A stretch of 64,000 nucleotides of DNA from Zygnema cylindricum (taxonomy: Eukaryota > Streptophyta > Zygnematophyceae > Zygnematales > Zygnemataceae), in assembly GCA_037447655.1 (NCBI GenBank), contig JBBHKE010002523.1, positions 186,001-250,000 on the forward strand, read 5' to 3'. Below, piece after piece: positions 43,947 to 57,163 of this stretch (within the stretch, counting starts at the first letter, position 1; each line of letters begins with the position of its first letter). The translations under genes were made by a program, and so were the position numbers. The notes under the pieces are model-generated. The model ran no database searches, was not told where the DNA came from, and was given only the letters and a program-made list of their open reading frames with translations.

Positions 43947-46345
43947 ATGGGAGGAGGAGAAGTTGAGGATAAGGATCTTTCGGGAGTCAGACTGGAAGAT
44001 CAGAAAAGGCAAGAAGCAGTAGCACAGAAGGAAGAGTCTTAGATGCCCTAAGCAACAGTTCCCTTTGCCTCCACTCTGAACATAAAGCAGTTTCTTCAAG
44101 GAATGATGCCTGAGGCTGTTACAGTTGAGACTCCTCCGAAACAGCCAGTGAAGCCACCCTCTCCTCCAACTCCACTTGTATTCTCTCCCGAGAATTTCCC
44201 AACTTTATCCGAAGCTGCCAAATCAAGGGCCATGGAGAAGAGGGAGAGACCGACCTTCTCTCCTAAATCATGTAGGAAGGGCTTGGCACATAAAAAATCG
44301 GTCCCCAGTTACCCTCCCGAAATAGGACGCCATACAAGATCTAAGGCTCCGATAGCGGAGATGTACATGGATCGCGAAATAATGGCAGACCCTAACCGGC
44401 CCGGTCGAAAAGAAATCTTAGCCCTTCACAATCTCCATGAGTTGAAGGTTAACAAGGAGTTGGTGCAGAGGGTAGCCAGGTCAGACAAAGCCAAAATCGT
44501 ACGCCCATTGGGAGGCGTTGTGGAAATGTTGAGTAGTTCATCAGAAAGTGGTTCTTCAACCTTTGTTGGGGAATAGCCGGGGATACTCTTAACTTCGCAC
44601 CGGCATCTTACCCAATCTCAAGACACCGCAACAAGTGGACCGACCAAGGGCAAGGCAACCTCACGGACCCAAGCCGCGGAAGGGACTAGTAAGCGGGGGC
44701 TCCTAGAGCCTAAAAGAGTGCATCGGTTTGATCATAGAGACAACAAGGGCAGATTCGCTCCTCTACCGAAAGATGAGCCGTTCTTCCCTTCCTCCTTAGT
44801 CTCTCGTAGCTCCTTGTCTCCATTAGTGCCGATTGTCCGACCTTCTGAAGGGTTGTGGCGTTCGAGATCTACAGACCTCGAAGTATCGGGCTTAGGGATT
44901 GCGGATCTCTTAGGTGTGGTGAGCAACACCCCCAAGTTAGTTGATTTTTTACAGTCTTAGAGTAAGACTACGTCGGGGGCCGAACCTGTCATCATAGACT
45001 GGGAGGCTCTTGTAGAGGAATGGAAAAAGGCATTGGAACAGGAATTGCTCCTTATCTAGGAGGCTAAACGGAGTGCAAGGGGGATCCGTAGTGGACAGGT
45101 CGACTCCCCTCGTAGAACAGGTTCCTCTGCGGGAGGACAACCCCCAGGCCAAGCAACTCCTCTTGCAACACAGTCTACGAGAACTCACCCGGGACCAAGA
45201 CCGGAATCTCCCCTTCAGCAGGAAGGGGGGGACAACAGGGCCCAACAAAGAGGGGATGGGTGCAGATCTACTAGGTAACTTGGCAGCTGTTGCCACCGAG
45301 CATCCTACCTTGGTCTTGGTGGCGGGAACTTCCACTTTGGAGGCCGTGGTGCAGCTACAAACTGACCAGAGATTACACATTTCTCTCGGACTGTCCACTC
45401 GTCCGCCATCTCCACCTCACGCCTCCTCTTTTTTGCCCTCTATTTCTCCCACTGCAGCCGTCCGTGAATCCTCGGGACCACCTGTTTTACCCTACAAATA
45501 CGATGTCCCCGCCTACTCACATCCTCATAGGCGATCCCCAACTTCCACCTCCGGAACTCCTCCTCCCGAAACCTCCTGAAGGCTGCCCAGGTGACAGACA
45601 CCTTTTCCTCAAAGCCCCCAGTCGTCTCTGTCCCCGCCATGGGCCATCCCACAAAGATCTTTGAATCGACCTCTCCTCCACATCCCTTCAATGGCGACGG
45701 TCCTAAAAGAAGAACAATACTCTGTTGGATATAGATGAGCCAAAAATTTCACACCTACTTTTTCATCAAAACCATCTTCAGTTTGGGGGTGAATCCCAAC
45801 AGATACACCCGGAGGAGAAAGAGGTTCGAACATAGAAGGGACTGAACCCGGAGCCATTTCACCAGTCCAGTTTGTCAGCCCCACCAGACCAGCCTCTCGC
45901 AGTTCACCCACCTTGCCGAGGAGGAAAAAGAAATGGGGGACATAAGGATCTTTATGGGGGACAGCTCGGGAATCGCTTTTTCAGATTTTGAACTGCTGTG
46001 GAAATCCTTCACCTAGTCCGAAATTAAAAAATACACAGAAGGGGCCATCCCAGGGGATTTTGAGACCACTCTTTTCCCTATGATGGTAAACTATCTGGCC
46101 GGAGGAGCATTGGCCAACTATAAGGAGCGTCAACCCTCTCTATTGGCTCGTAACATCAAAATCTCAGATTCGGCTCTTGATGCCGAAGTCTTTGACGCCG
46201 CCGCAGACCTTGCTGCCGCCGCACTAGCCCTTGTTACCGCTACTTTCACTATGGACATGAAACTCCAGGCCCAAGGTAGAGCCTATGTTAACTATGTGCA
46301 GGCCGTACAAGCCGCTGAGGCAGCCAACTTGATGGTGGCCAACCA
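43947..46345 (+). pseudogene. gag N-terminal region of element C
   Basis: One reading frame carries the sense from ATG 43947 to the B insertion at 46346, broken by several stops (for example 44574-44576, 44958-44960 and 45054-45056). The first part is acidic, then Pro-rich (PVKPPSPPTPLVFSPENFP), then low-complexity Pro/Ser/Gly; the last 90 codons form an Ala-rich helical region (DAAADLAAAALALVTATF). No named domain is recognised; gag is inferred from the capsid and zinc knuckle that follow in the same frame after the B insertion. Confidence 0.5.
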
Positions 46346-47495
46346 TGTTGTTCTGTGACTGCTACACCAACTTAAGATGAAGATGATGCTGGAGTAGACA
46401 TCACATAATTCAGATAAGCAAGAAGCGCTCACATATGCTCAGAAAAATACACACAACTTTGGAACACAGTGAAAGATAATTTAGCCAATCAAATGGCGTA
46501 CAAATATGACTCAATGCAGATAATACACAAAGGAACACAAGTGCAAATTTACATAGAAATTCGCCAATAGATCTGAGAGATATTCTCAGTCAAAGATATC
46601 AAAAATGTCACAGCATAATTTTGATACAACAAGTTCCTAATTCTAAGATAGCTAAGTCCTATTATTACACCTAAAAGATCTATTCTTCTAAGAGCTAGCT
46701 ACCACTTATTGCCCTAACTAAGCAAAGGAAGCATACCAGCCATGCATCAATAATATCTTCTATCTAAAAGAGGATACCTGAATAAGTCAAGGTATGTCAT
46801 GTAGAAAGAATCTGAACTGAGACATAAATGAAACAAAACAGGCTTCTGTACAAACTAGAGATAAGTGACATCACACTACACCGTGTACAAAACAAGTCTG
46901 ATAATTACAGACGTGGTCTTGGATGACCACCTTCCGTCGGCAACAAATCTTCACCGTCCATCATTTCGAAGTTTCATCCAAGATGAAACTTTTATGTGAC
47001 ACTTCAGTCTTTATGGTAAGTCTGAACCTATCTAAAAGAGGATACCTGAATATGTCAAGGTATGTCATGTAGAAAGAATCTGAACTGAGACATTAATCAA
47101 ACTAAACACGCTTCTGTACAAACTAGAGATAAGTGACATCACACTACACCGTGTACAAAACACGTCTGATAATTACAGATGTGGTCCTGGATTACCACCT
47201 TGCGTTGGCAATAAATCTTCACCGTCCATCATTTCGAAAATTCATCCAAGATGAAACTTTTATGTGACACTTCGGTCTTTATGGTAAGTCTGAATAGTAC
47301 GAACGGATCTTTGTAGAGTGTCTCATTTACTGACGCGTGTCCTGAAGTGTGTCACAGCGTGAACTCCCTCACTGTTCACTGTAACATTAATTCTGGTACA
47401 TACTGAACCAGACTTTTCACAAAATATTCTAAATATTGAGAAAACACTCCCCTCGCCTATGAAGCTAAATGAGGACTAAAAATTTCAAAACAACA
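46346..47495 (-). repeat. 3' LTR of B with 268-bp internal tandem duplication
   Basis: 1,150 bp against 882 bp for the 5' LTR. The difference is a direct duplication: 46761-47028 and 47029-47296, each starting TATCTAAAAGAGGATACC. The polypurine tract AAAGCTTTAGGGGAG precedes it on the minus strand (47496-47510). Confidence 0.85.
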
Positions 47496-47510
47496 CTCCC
47501 CTAAAGCTTT

Positions 47511-50443
47511 AGACTTTACTAACCACTTAGACCGCATCCCTCTCTACATAATTTCAATTTTGGGGCAGGTAAGGGTTTTGTCATCATATCTACCAACATT
47601 TTCTCATCAGGTAAGTTGTTGAGTTTCAAAATTCTGCCCATCACCTTTTCCCTCACAAAGTGTAACTTAATGTCAATATGCTTGCTTTTGAAATGATGAC
47701 TAAGATTAGAAACAATAGCAATAGCAACTTGATTGTCACACCAAATGACCTAAGGACCTGACTACGTAAATTTCAGTTCTTGTAAAAGAGACTTTACCCA
47801 AAGAAGTTCCTTAACAGCTGAGCTAGGTGCCATGTATTGAGCTTCCATGGTTGACTGTGCAGTCACCTTTTGGAGCTTGCTTGTCCAGCAACAATTACCA
47901 TTACCGATAATCATAATGAATCCAGTGGTAGAACGTTGGCTTTACATTTCACCATAACTCGCATCGCTCCAGGTGTTGATCTTCACTTCATCTCCTCCAA
48001 GAGATAGTCGGAGATCTCGTGTTTTTGCAAGATACCTCAGAACTCGTTTTTTTGCCTCCCAATCTGATTTTTTCGGATTATGAAGACTTCCACTTAGAGC
48101 TCCAACAGCCGCTGCAATGTCCGGACGAGTGCAGTTTATAAAGTAGATAAGACTCGGAACAATTTGTCGGTAGGGAATCGTTGACATGAAGTCTAACTCC
48201 CCTGGTTCCATATCATCTTTGAGAGTCATTCCTCCATCTGTCTCCTTTTTTTCCACTTTTTGCCTGAACTCCATAGGAGTGGCACTCCCTTTTGCATATG
48301 CCATGCCAAATATTTCAAGTACATTTCCAATGACCTCTCTCTGAGTGAGGTAAATAACTCTCTGACTCCTATCTCTCTCTACTTGAATGCCTAAGAAATA
48401 CTAAGCTTCACCTAACTCTTTCATTTCAAACTTGGCATTCAGAGCAGCTTTTATCTTTTTTATCTCATTTAATGATTTGATGATTAGCAAGAGATCATCT
48501 ACATACACTGCTACATAAATCACACCATCATCTCCTTCCATGACATAAACAGAGTGATTTGAGCTGATCCTTGTAAAGCCCAAGCTGGTAAAAAACTCAT
48601 CCAACTTCAAATTCCACTATCGTAGAGCCTGTTTCAATCCATACAATGATTTCAACAATTTACAGACTAGATTTTCCTTTTCTTTTTCTACATAACCTTC
48701 AGGTTGTTTCATAAAGATTACTTCCTCTAATTCTCCATGTAAGAAGGCAGTTTTAACTTCCATTTGATGCAATTACTTATTCTCAATTGCAGCTAAGGAC
48801 AACAAGACCTTGATAGTAAGAAACCTGACAACAGGAGAGAAGGTTTCCTCATAGTCAATTCCTTCCTTTTGACTAAAACCCTTTGCAACCAGAGGAGCTT
48901 TATACCTTTCAATGGTGTTGTCTGGGTTGAGCTTCACTTTGAAGACCCACTTGCAGCCAATGGCTTTCCGATCCGGTGAAAGCTCACAAGTTCCCACGTT
49001 TGGGCTTCCAAGATCGATCTCACCTCATCATTTGCAGCTGAGATTCAATGATCCTTTTCAGGAACAAAAAATGCCTTCTGACTGGTAAGAGGCTCTCCGG
49101 TGATTGTTGAAAAAACATATTGAACTTGTTCTCCCCTTAAACGAGAACTCTGTCTTTTTCCCCCCGGAAAATCTAAGGCTGGAACTGTTGGATACAAAGC
49201 TACACCTTGAGGTCTTGGAAGATGAGGATCAGCTGCTGTTTGTTGTTTAGTAGATGATGGTACTCTAGTATTTTGCATTCCAGTAGAAGAAGAAGTAGAA
49301 GCTGCAGCTGACTCAAAGGGAATCTGATCCTAGATGACATGTTTTTGCACTTTTTCTTTCTTCTCATTCTCATCTATACTAAATACGTCTATGGACTCAC
49401 TTTCATCCTTTACTTGAATATTTCTAGCAATCTAGATGGTATGTTTCTGAGGGCAAGAAATTCTATATCCTACAGATTCATCATGGTATCCCATAAAATT
49501 CCAGGCTTAGACTTTGGACTCAGTTTCCAGTTTGGTAGATTATCTAGTATAAAGCACTTGCTACCAAAAACTATGAAGTGACTCACATCTAGTTTCTATG
49601 CTAGTCCACACTTCATAAGGTGTCATTCGCTGAACAAATCTAGTTTATAATTTGTTCCTAATAGATACTGCAATTTGGTAAGCTTCAGCCCAAAATTTAA
49701 TATCTATTCCTTTATCAGCCATCATAGATTTGACACTCTTAGTTAGAGTTCTGTTTAGCCTTTCTAAGACTCCATTCTGCTCAGGAGTGTAAGGCACAGT
49801 GAACTGGTGAGATATACCATTTTCTTTTAAATAATCAGCAAACTCATTGGAAGTATATTCACCTCCATTATCAGATCTTAAGGAGAGAATCGATCTATCA
49901 TGAAGTTTCTCCGCCGAGATTCGAAAGTGTTTGAAGTGGGTGAAGACCTCCTTTTTCTCTTTCATAAAATAGATTCTGCTGAATCTGGAGAAGTTATCTG
50001 TGAATGTGACAAAGTATTTTTTGCTAGCAAAAGATAGAACCTTGGAGGGTTCCCACACATCTGAATGAACAAGCTCTAAGATATTAGTCGCTTTGAAATC
50101 CGCAGCTTAGGGTAAGGGAAGTTCATGAAGCTTGCCCAAAGCACAACTATCACAAATACTTGATTGTTGCTGACCAAACTTAACTCCTACCATATCATTT
50201 TTGACCATCTTTTCCAATCTGTCATAATGAACATGACCCAACCTCTTATGCCACAAAACATTATCAGATAAGACTCTGGAGTAAGCAAAAGAAGATGTAT
50301 TCACCAGGTCCATCTGGTACAAATCATTTGGGCCTCTAGTTCCCATTACGGCTACCCTTCCCTCTTTGTTGACTATTTTCTTTCCTTATTTCTGAAGTAT
50401 TTCAAATACTATACTTTTTTCAACTAAGGTAGAAAACAAGTTT
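47511..50443 (-). pseudogene. Pol 3' half of B, left duplicate
   Basis: In order: NLFSTL protease end, GAG-pre-integrase (LWHKRLGHVHYDRL, CDSCALGK), integrase core (TDNFSR, RSDNGGEY, PEQNGVLERLN), reverse transcriptase ([25 protein letters not shown] with intact catalytic box), RNase H (WSDASYGE) and the tail MMTKPLPAPKLKLC ending near 47517. Stops after LHELPLP and NKL are shared with the right duplicate. This copy keeps the true B 3' end. Confidence 0.85.
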
Positions 50444-50448
50444 TTTCT

Positions 50449-51445
50449 TGCAATTCTGTGTCCTCCATTGGACCACAGAATACGAAAGCCTCTAGATAGT
50501 ATTTAACTAACCCACTTGAAGCCACAACCACTGCTGCCGAAGAAGGCAAACTAACAATTTGACTGCACCCCTATGTAGCGTGAACTCCCGTGAGTCTGGA
50601 GCAAAAAGAATCACTGAAAACGGCCAACCAGCCGATAAATTATGAGCCGGCAAAAATGCCAATTTATACAAAGCTCTCTTAGAGAGAGAGGTGTCAAAAT
50701 TTCCTAAGTCCTAGATCTCTCTCACAACCCCTATCTACTAAAGTACGAACTAATCATATTACTGTAAAGTACAGAAAGATACTACGGCCGATGTCCTTTC
50801 TGTACGGCCGGTGTACGACATGGCTACTGAGTGGACGCGTGCCAATTTTCCACTAGTTCGTATATTCTCCGGAATTCTCGCGACCGAATGTCATCCTTCC
50901 ACGCGGCACCATGTCATGCCACGTCCATAAAATCCAAAGTGACCATTCCGCGATCTTGGCGATGACGTGCGCCGTCGGATTAAATCCGACATTAAATGTC
51001 GACCGTTTAAAACAAATGTCCGTTTCATTTGTTTCGTGCGAAATGTCGTTCGCACTAAACCATGACAAGTTCTATGTTTGTTTCGTCCATATTACAGTTA
51101 AATCATTTCAGTATAATACAATATTTTTAATATGAATGAAACCCTATATCATCTAACGGACTTCTACGACAGACTGGTTAGAGCTAACGGCTACGCCGCG
51201 CTCTACCGGTCGGGGGTTCGAGTCCTGCCGGACTCAACCTTTTGTTGAGAGTGACTTAAGTCACTCTTTAGTCATTCCTATAGAGCTGAGGCAGCCATGG
51301 CTCCACCGCTCTCTCTCTCCTTCAGTGACTACAACAAGTATGGGGGAAAGAGAGAAGAGATGGAGGCAAGCTGCCATCATTTTCTATATATGTTTCCGCT
51401 AATTTATTTTTGACCTATAAAATACAAAAACTACTTATTTCAACA
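50449..51445 (-). repeat. LTR of family A, duplicate copy
   Basis: 997 bp, 3,956 bp away from the A 3' LTR (54405-55401) and with the same TTTCT pentamer at its left. It is not an independent insertion: on its right lies a piece of the A 3' end fused to B. Confidence 0.9.
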
Positions 51446-51590
51446 CTCCCCTTATTTTCTAGTCTATTTTTAATTTTTCTTTTAATCCACATTTTTCCCT
51501 ACAATATTTTAACTTTGGTGAGGGCACAAGTTTGGTCATCATGTACGCTACCATTTCCTCATCAGATCTATAAACAAGATTCACTATTTT
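51446..51590 (-). pseudogene. A 3' end fused to B pol (duplication junction)
   Basis: Carries the A tail (polypurine tract, MMTK-type end, NLVYRSDEEMV). At 51590/51591 it switches to B sequence (REKVMGRI) with a few shared bases (ATTTTCTG versus ATTCTG). The corresponding undisturbed places are 55533-55555 in A and 47628-47640 in B. This is the unequal-recombination breakpoint. Confidence 0.85.
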
Positions 51591-54404
51591 CTGCCCATCA
51601 CCTTTTCCCTCACAAAGTGTAACTTAATGTCAATATGCTTGCTTTTGAAATGATGACTAGGATTAGAAACAATAGCAATAGCAAGTTGATTGTCACACCA
51701 AATGACCTAAGGACCTGACTACATAAATTTCATTTCTTGTAAAAGAGACTTTATCCAAAGAAAATCCTTAACAGTTGAGATAGCTGCCATGTATTGAGCT
51801 TCCATGGTTGACTGTGCAGTCACCTTTTGGAGCTTGCTTGTCCAGCAACAAGTACCATTATCGATCTTCATAATGAATCCAGTGGTAGAACGTCGGCTTT
51901 ACATTTCACCATAACTCGCATCGCTCCAGGTGTTGATCTTCACTTCATCTCCTCCAAGAGACAGTCGAAGATCTCGTGTTCTTGCAAGATACCTCAGAAC
52001 TCGTTTTGTTGCCTCCTAATCTGATTTTTTCGGATTATGAAGACTTCCACTTAGAGCTCCAGTAGCCGGTGCAATGTCCGGACGAGTGCAGTTTATAAAG
52101 TAGATAAGACTCCCAACAATTTGTCGGTAGGGAATCGTTGACATGAAGTCTAACTCCCCTGGTTCCATATCATCTTTGAGAGTCATTCCTCCATCTGTCT
52201 CCTTTCTTTCCACTTTTTGCCTGAACTCTATAGGAGTGGCACTCCCTTTTGCATCTGCCATGCCAAATATTTCAAGTACATTTCCAATGACCTCTCTCTG
52301 AGTGAGGTAAATAACTCTCTGACTCCTATCTCTCTCTACTTGAATGCCTACGATATACTAAGCTCCACCAAACTCTTTCATTTCAAACTTGGCATTCACA
52401 GCAACTTTTATCTTTTTTATCTCATTTAATGATTTGATGATTAGCAAGAGATCATCTCCATACACTGCTACATAAATCACACAATCATCTCCTTCCATGA
52501 CATAAACAGAGTGATTTGAGCTGATCCTTGTAAAGCCCAAGCTGGTAAAAAACTCATCCAACTTCAAATTCCACTATCGTGGAGCCTGTTTCAATCCATA
52601 CAATGATTTCAACAGTTTACAGACTAGATTTTCCTTTCCTTTTTCTACATAATCTTCAGGTTGTTTCATATAGATTACTTCCTCTAAGTCTCCATGCAAG
52701 AAGGCAGTTTTAACATCCATTTGATGCAATTCCATATTCTTAATTGCAGCTAAGGACAACAAGACCTTGACAGTAAGAAACCTGACAACACGAGAGAAGG
52801 TTTCCTCAAAGTCAATTCCTTCCTTTTGACTAAAACCCTTTGCAAGCAGAGGAGCTTTATACCTTTCAATGGTGTTGTCTGGGTTGAGCTTCACTTTGAA
52901 GACCCACTTGCAGCCAATGGCTTTCCGATCCGGTGAAAGCTCACAAGTTCCCACGTTTGGGCTTCCATGATCGATCTCACCTCATCATTTGCAGCTGAGA
53001 TTCAATGATCCTTTTCAGGATTAGAAAATGCCTTTTGACTGGTAAGAGGCTCCCTGGTGATTGCAAAAAAATCATATTGAACTTGTTCTCCCCTTAAACG
53101 AGAACTCTGTCTTTTTCGCCCCGGAAAATTTGAGGCTGGAACTGTTGGAAACAAAGCTCCACCTTGAGGTCTTGGAAGATGAGGATCAGCTGCTGTTTGT
53201 TGTTTAGTAGATGATAGTACTCCAGTATTTTGCATTCCAGTAGAAGAAGAAGTAGAAGCTGCAGCAGACTGAAAGGGAATCTGGACCTAGATGACATGTT
53301 CTTGCAGTTTTTCTTTCTTCTCATTCTTATCCATACTAAATACGTCTATGGACTCACTTTCATCCTTTACTTGACTATTTCTAGCAATCTGGATGGTATG
53401 TTTCTGAGGGCAATAAATTCTATATCATACAGATTCATCATGATATCCCATAAAATTCCAGGCTTAGACTTTGGACTCAGTTTCCAGTTTGGTAGATTAT
53501 CTAGTACAAAGCACTGGCTACCAAAACTCTGAAGTGACTGACATTTGGTTTTTCTGCCAGTCCACACTTCATAAGGTGTCATTCCCTGAACAAATCTAGT
53601 TTATAATCTGTTCCTAATATATGCTGCAGTTTGGTAAGCTTCAGCCCAAAATTTAATATCTATTCTTTTATCAGCCATCATAGATTTGACACTCTTAGTT
53701 AGAGTTCTGTTTAGCCTTTCTGAGACTCCATTCTGCTCAGGAGTGTAAGGCACAGTGAACTGGTGAGATATACCATTTTCTTTTAAATAATCAGCAAACT
53801 CATTGGAAGTATATTCACCTCCATTATCAGATCTTAAGGAGAGAATCGATCTACCATGAAGTTTCTCCGCCTTCATCCGAAAGTGTTTGAAGTGGGTGAA
53901 GACCTCCTTTTTCTCTTTCATAAAATAGATTCTGCTGAATCTGGAGAAGTTATCTGTGAATGTGACAAAGTATTTTTTGCTAGCAAAAGATAGAACCTTG
54001 GAGGGTTCCCACACATCTGAATGAACAAGCTCTAAGATATTAGTCGCTTTGAAATCCGCAGCTTAGGGTAAGGGAAGTTCATGAAGCTTGCCCAAAGCAC
54101 AACTATCACAAATACTTGATTGTTGCTGACCAAACTTAACTCCTACCATATCATTTTTGACCATCTTTTCCAATCTGTCATAATGAACATGACCCAACCT
54201 CTTATGCCACAAAACATTATCAGATAAGACTCTGGAGTAAGCAAAAGAAGATGTATTCACCAGGTCCATCTGGTACAAATCATTTGGGCCTCTAGTTCCC
54301 ATTACGGCTACCCTTCCCTCTTTGTTGACTATTTTCTTTCCTTATTTCTGAAGTATTTCAAATACTATACTTTTTTCAACTAAGGTAGAAAACAAGTTTT
54401 TTCT
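51591..54404 (-). pseudogene. Pol 3' half of B, right duplicate
   Basis: Same domains as the left duplicate, about 98% identical over the integrase core by eye. The reverse transcriptase box reads YGDD instead of YVDD. The frame upstream is interrupted at 54404 by element A and continues at 60735 (VFYVS-stop-FRKNLFST across the junction). Confidence 0.85.
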
Positions 54405-55401
54405 TGCAATTCTGTGTCCTCCATTGGACCACAGAATACGGAAGCCTCTAGATTGTATTTAACTAACCCACTTGAAGCCACAACAACTGCTGCCCAAGAA
54501 GGAAAACAGGAAATTTGACTACACCCCTGTGTAGCTTGAACTCCCCTGAGTCTGTAGCAAAAAGAATCATTGAAAACGGCCAACGAGCCGATAAATTATG
54601 AGCCGGCAAAAATGCCAATTTATACAAAGCTCTCTTAGAGAGAGAGGTGTCAAAATTTCCTAAGTCCTAAATCTCTCTCACAACCCCTATCTACTAAAGT
54701 ACAAACTAATCATATTACTGTAAAGTACAGAAAGATACTACGGCCGATGTCCTTTCTGTACGGCCGGTGTACGACATGGCTACTGAGTGGACGCGTGCCA
54801 TTTTTCCACTAGTTCGTATATTCTCCGGAATTCTCGCGACCGAATGTCATCCTTCCACGCGGCGCCACGTCATGCCACGTCCATAAAATCCAAAGTGACC
54901 ATTCCGCGATCTCGGCGATGACGTGCGCCGTTGGATTAAATCTGACATTAAATGTTGACCGTTTAAAACAAATGTCCGTTTCATTTGTTTCGTGCCAAAT
55001 GTCGTTCGCACTAAACCTTAACAAGTTCTATGTTCGTTTCGTCCATAATATAGTTAAATCATTTCAGTATAATACAATAGTTTTAATATGAATGAAACCC
55101 TATATAACCTAACGGACTTCTACGACAGACTGGTTAGAGCTAACGGCTACGCCGCGCTCTACCGGTCTCAGGTTCGAGTCCTGCCGGACTCAACCTTTTG
55201 TTGAGAGTGACTTAAGTCACTCTTTAGTCATTCCTATGGAGCTGAGGTAGCCATGGCTCCATCGCTCTCTCTCTCCTTCAGTGACTACAGCAAGTATGGG
55301 GGAAAGAGAGAAGAGATGGAGGCAAGTTGCCATCATTTTCTATATATATTTCCGCTAATTTATTTTAGACCTATAAAATACAAAAACTACTTATTTCAAC
55401 A
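54405..55401 (-). repeat. 3' LTR of A
   Basis: 997 bp, ends TGTTGAAATAAG (minus, 55401) and GAATTGCA (54405). Contains the antisense tRNA-like block (B-box 55171-55181). It is part of the duplicated unit. Confidence 0.9.
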
Positions 55402-55414
55402 CTCCCCTTATTTT
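55402..55414 (-). promoter_or_regulatory. Polypurine tract of A
   Basis: AAAATAAGGGGAG on the minus strand immediately before the 3' LTR; the plus-strand DNA primer site. Confidence 0.8.
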
Positions 55415-55503
55415 CTAGTCTATTTTTAATTTTTCTTTTAATCCACATTTTTCCCTACAGTATTTTAACTTTGGTGAGGGCATAGGTTTGGTCATCATGT
55501 ACG

Positions 55504-56444
55504 CTACCATGATCTATAAACAAGATTCACTATTTTGTTCTCAAATTTTTTTCTTACAAAACTTAATCTTATGTCCATATGTTTAGCCTTAAAATGATGT
55601 TTTGGATTGGCTGCAATTGCTATGGCCGCTTGATTATCACAAAACACTTCATGCACTCCCTCCTCATATACCCCAGTTCTTGCAGCAAGGACTTGACCCA
55701 CATCAACTCTTTCACAGCAGAACAAGAGGCCATGTATTCAGCCTCCATAGTGGACTGAGCAACCACCTTTTGTTGCTTACTGCTCCAACAGCATGCACCT
55801 TCCCCAACATACAACACATACCCAGAAGTGCATCGTCTCATAGGTGCGTCCTCATAACTGGCATCACTCCAAGTAGTGATGTTAGTGTGCTCTCCTCCCA
55901 AATGCAACCATAACTCCCTAGTTCCTACCAAATATCTCATGACTCTCTTGGCTGCCTCCCTATCCCTCTTCGTAGGATCATTAAGACTCCTACTGAGTAC
56001 TCCAACTGCTGCCGCTATGTCCGGCCTGGTACAATTCATAAAATAGATTAAACTTCCTACGACCTGTCTATAAGGGATAGTCTTCATAAACTCTCTCTCT
56101 TCTGTACTCATTTGATCATCTAAGATTATCACTCCTCCTTCTACACTCCTATCACTTACTTTTTTCAAGTCCATGGGAGTTGTACAACTGTTAGCATTTT
56201 CCATCTGGAATTTCTCAAGCATATTACCTATTGCTTCTTTCTGAGTAAGTCTGATAATCTTCTTCCCCCTATCTCTCTCCATTTGAATCCCCAAAATATA
56301 TTTTGCCTCCCCTAAATCCTTCATATCAAATCTGCTTCTAAGATCTGTTTTTAACTTATTGATGTTTTCTAAGGATTTACTCAACACAAACAGATCATCC
56401 ACATAAATTGCAGTAAAAATGACACCATTCTCATCTTCAAACAT
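55504..56444 (-). pseudogene. Reverse transcriptase palm/thumb and RNase H (A)
   Basis: Open from 56444 with FTAIYVDDLFVLSKS (intact YVDD), KYILGIQMERDRGKK, LIYFMNCTRPDIAAAVG, then RNase H: TWSDASYEDAPMRR, CCWSSKQQK, MEAEYMASCSAVKELMWVKS. A frameshift near 55640 moves the DNQAAIAIA box and the tail into another phase (55725-55504); a 12-bp deletion near 55508 is seen relative to the duplicate at 51553-51566. Confidence 0.9.
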
Positions 56445-56500
56445 ATAGATAGAATGGTCAGAGCTGATACGGATATATCCCAGACTGGTAAGAAACTCAT

Positions 56501-57142
56501 CTAGTTCTTATTCCACTGTTGGGGAGCCTGCTTTAGTCCATATAAGGACTTTATGAGCGTGCAAACTTTGCTCTCTTCTCCTTCTTCCACGAACCCCTCG
56601 GGTTGTCTCATGAAAATTTCTTCCTCTAACTCACCATTAAGAAACGCAGTCTTAATGTCCATCTGGTGGATTTCCATGTCTTCAGCAGCTGCCAGGCTGA
56701 GGAGAATCCTTACTGATGGGAACGGAACAACTGGAGCAAAGGTCTCCTCATAGTCAATCCCCTCCTTTTGGGTGAACCCCTTCGCTACCAATCGAGCCTT
56801 ATATCTTTCAATGGTATTATCAGGGTTTAGTTTTAGTTTAAATACCCATTTACACCCCATAGGTTTTGTGTTTGGAGGACAATCTGCTAGTTCCCAAGTA
56901 TTTGCTTCCATGATAGAAGCCATCTCATCATTTATAGCTCTAATCCATCTTTATTTCTCTGGACTATTCACTGCCTCTGAGTAAGACTGAGGCTCATCAG
57001 GGTGAGATAGCTTAGTTACCTTATGAGCGGCTTGTTTTTCCTGTAATCTTTTGCTGCTCTTCCTTCCTTCCTCAAACTCCGAAGCAAGAATGGATGGAAG
57101 TCTTGGATTTCTTCTCACTGTCTCATCGGCTCCCCTGTCCAT
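56501..57142 (-). pseudogene. Linker and reverse transcriptase fingers (A)
   Basis: Starts in the linker (RLPSILASEFEEGRKSSKRL) and, after a TAA near 56948 (tryptophan-coding context SPEK-stop-RWIRAIND), reads [56 protein letters not shown] and SLYGLKQAP. The frame is then lost near 56490. Confidence 0.9.
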
Positions 57143-57163
57143 GGAAACCGGTTCTTGTCCTGC

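Noticed and set aside
45073-45579. Separate 168-codon gene in another phase inside C
   Set aside because: The frame that links 43947 to 46345 and the capsid is a different phase; this one reflects GC/Pro-rich composition.
47496-55401. Two independent B elements next to each other
   Set aside because: Only one B 5' and one B 3' LTR exist, and the copies meet at a recombinant A/B junction with constant 3,956-bp offset, so it is a tandem duplication.
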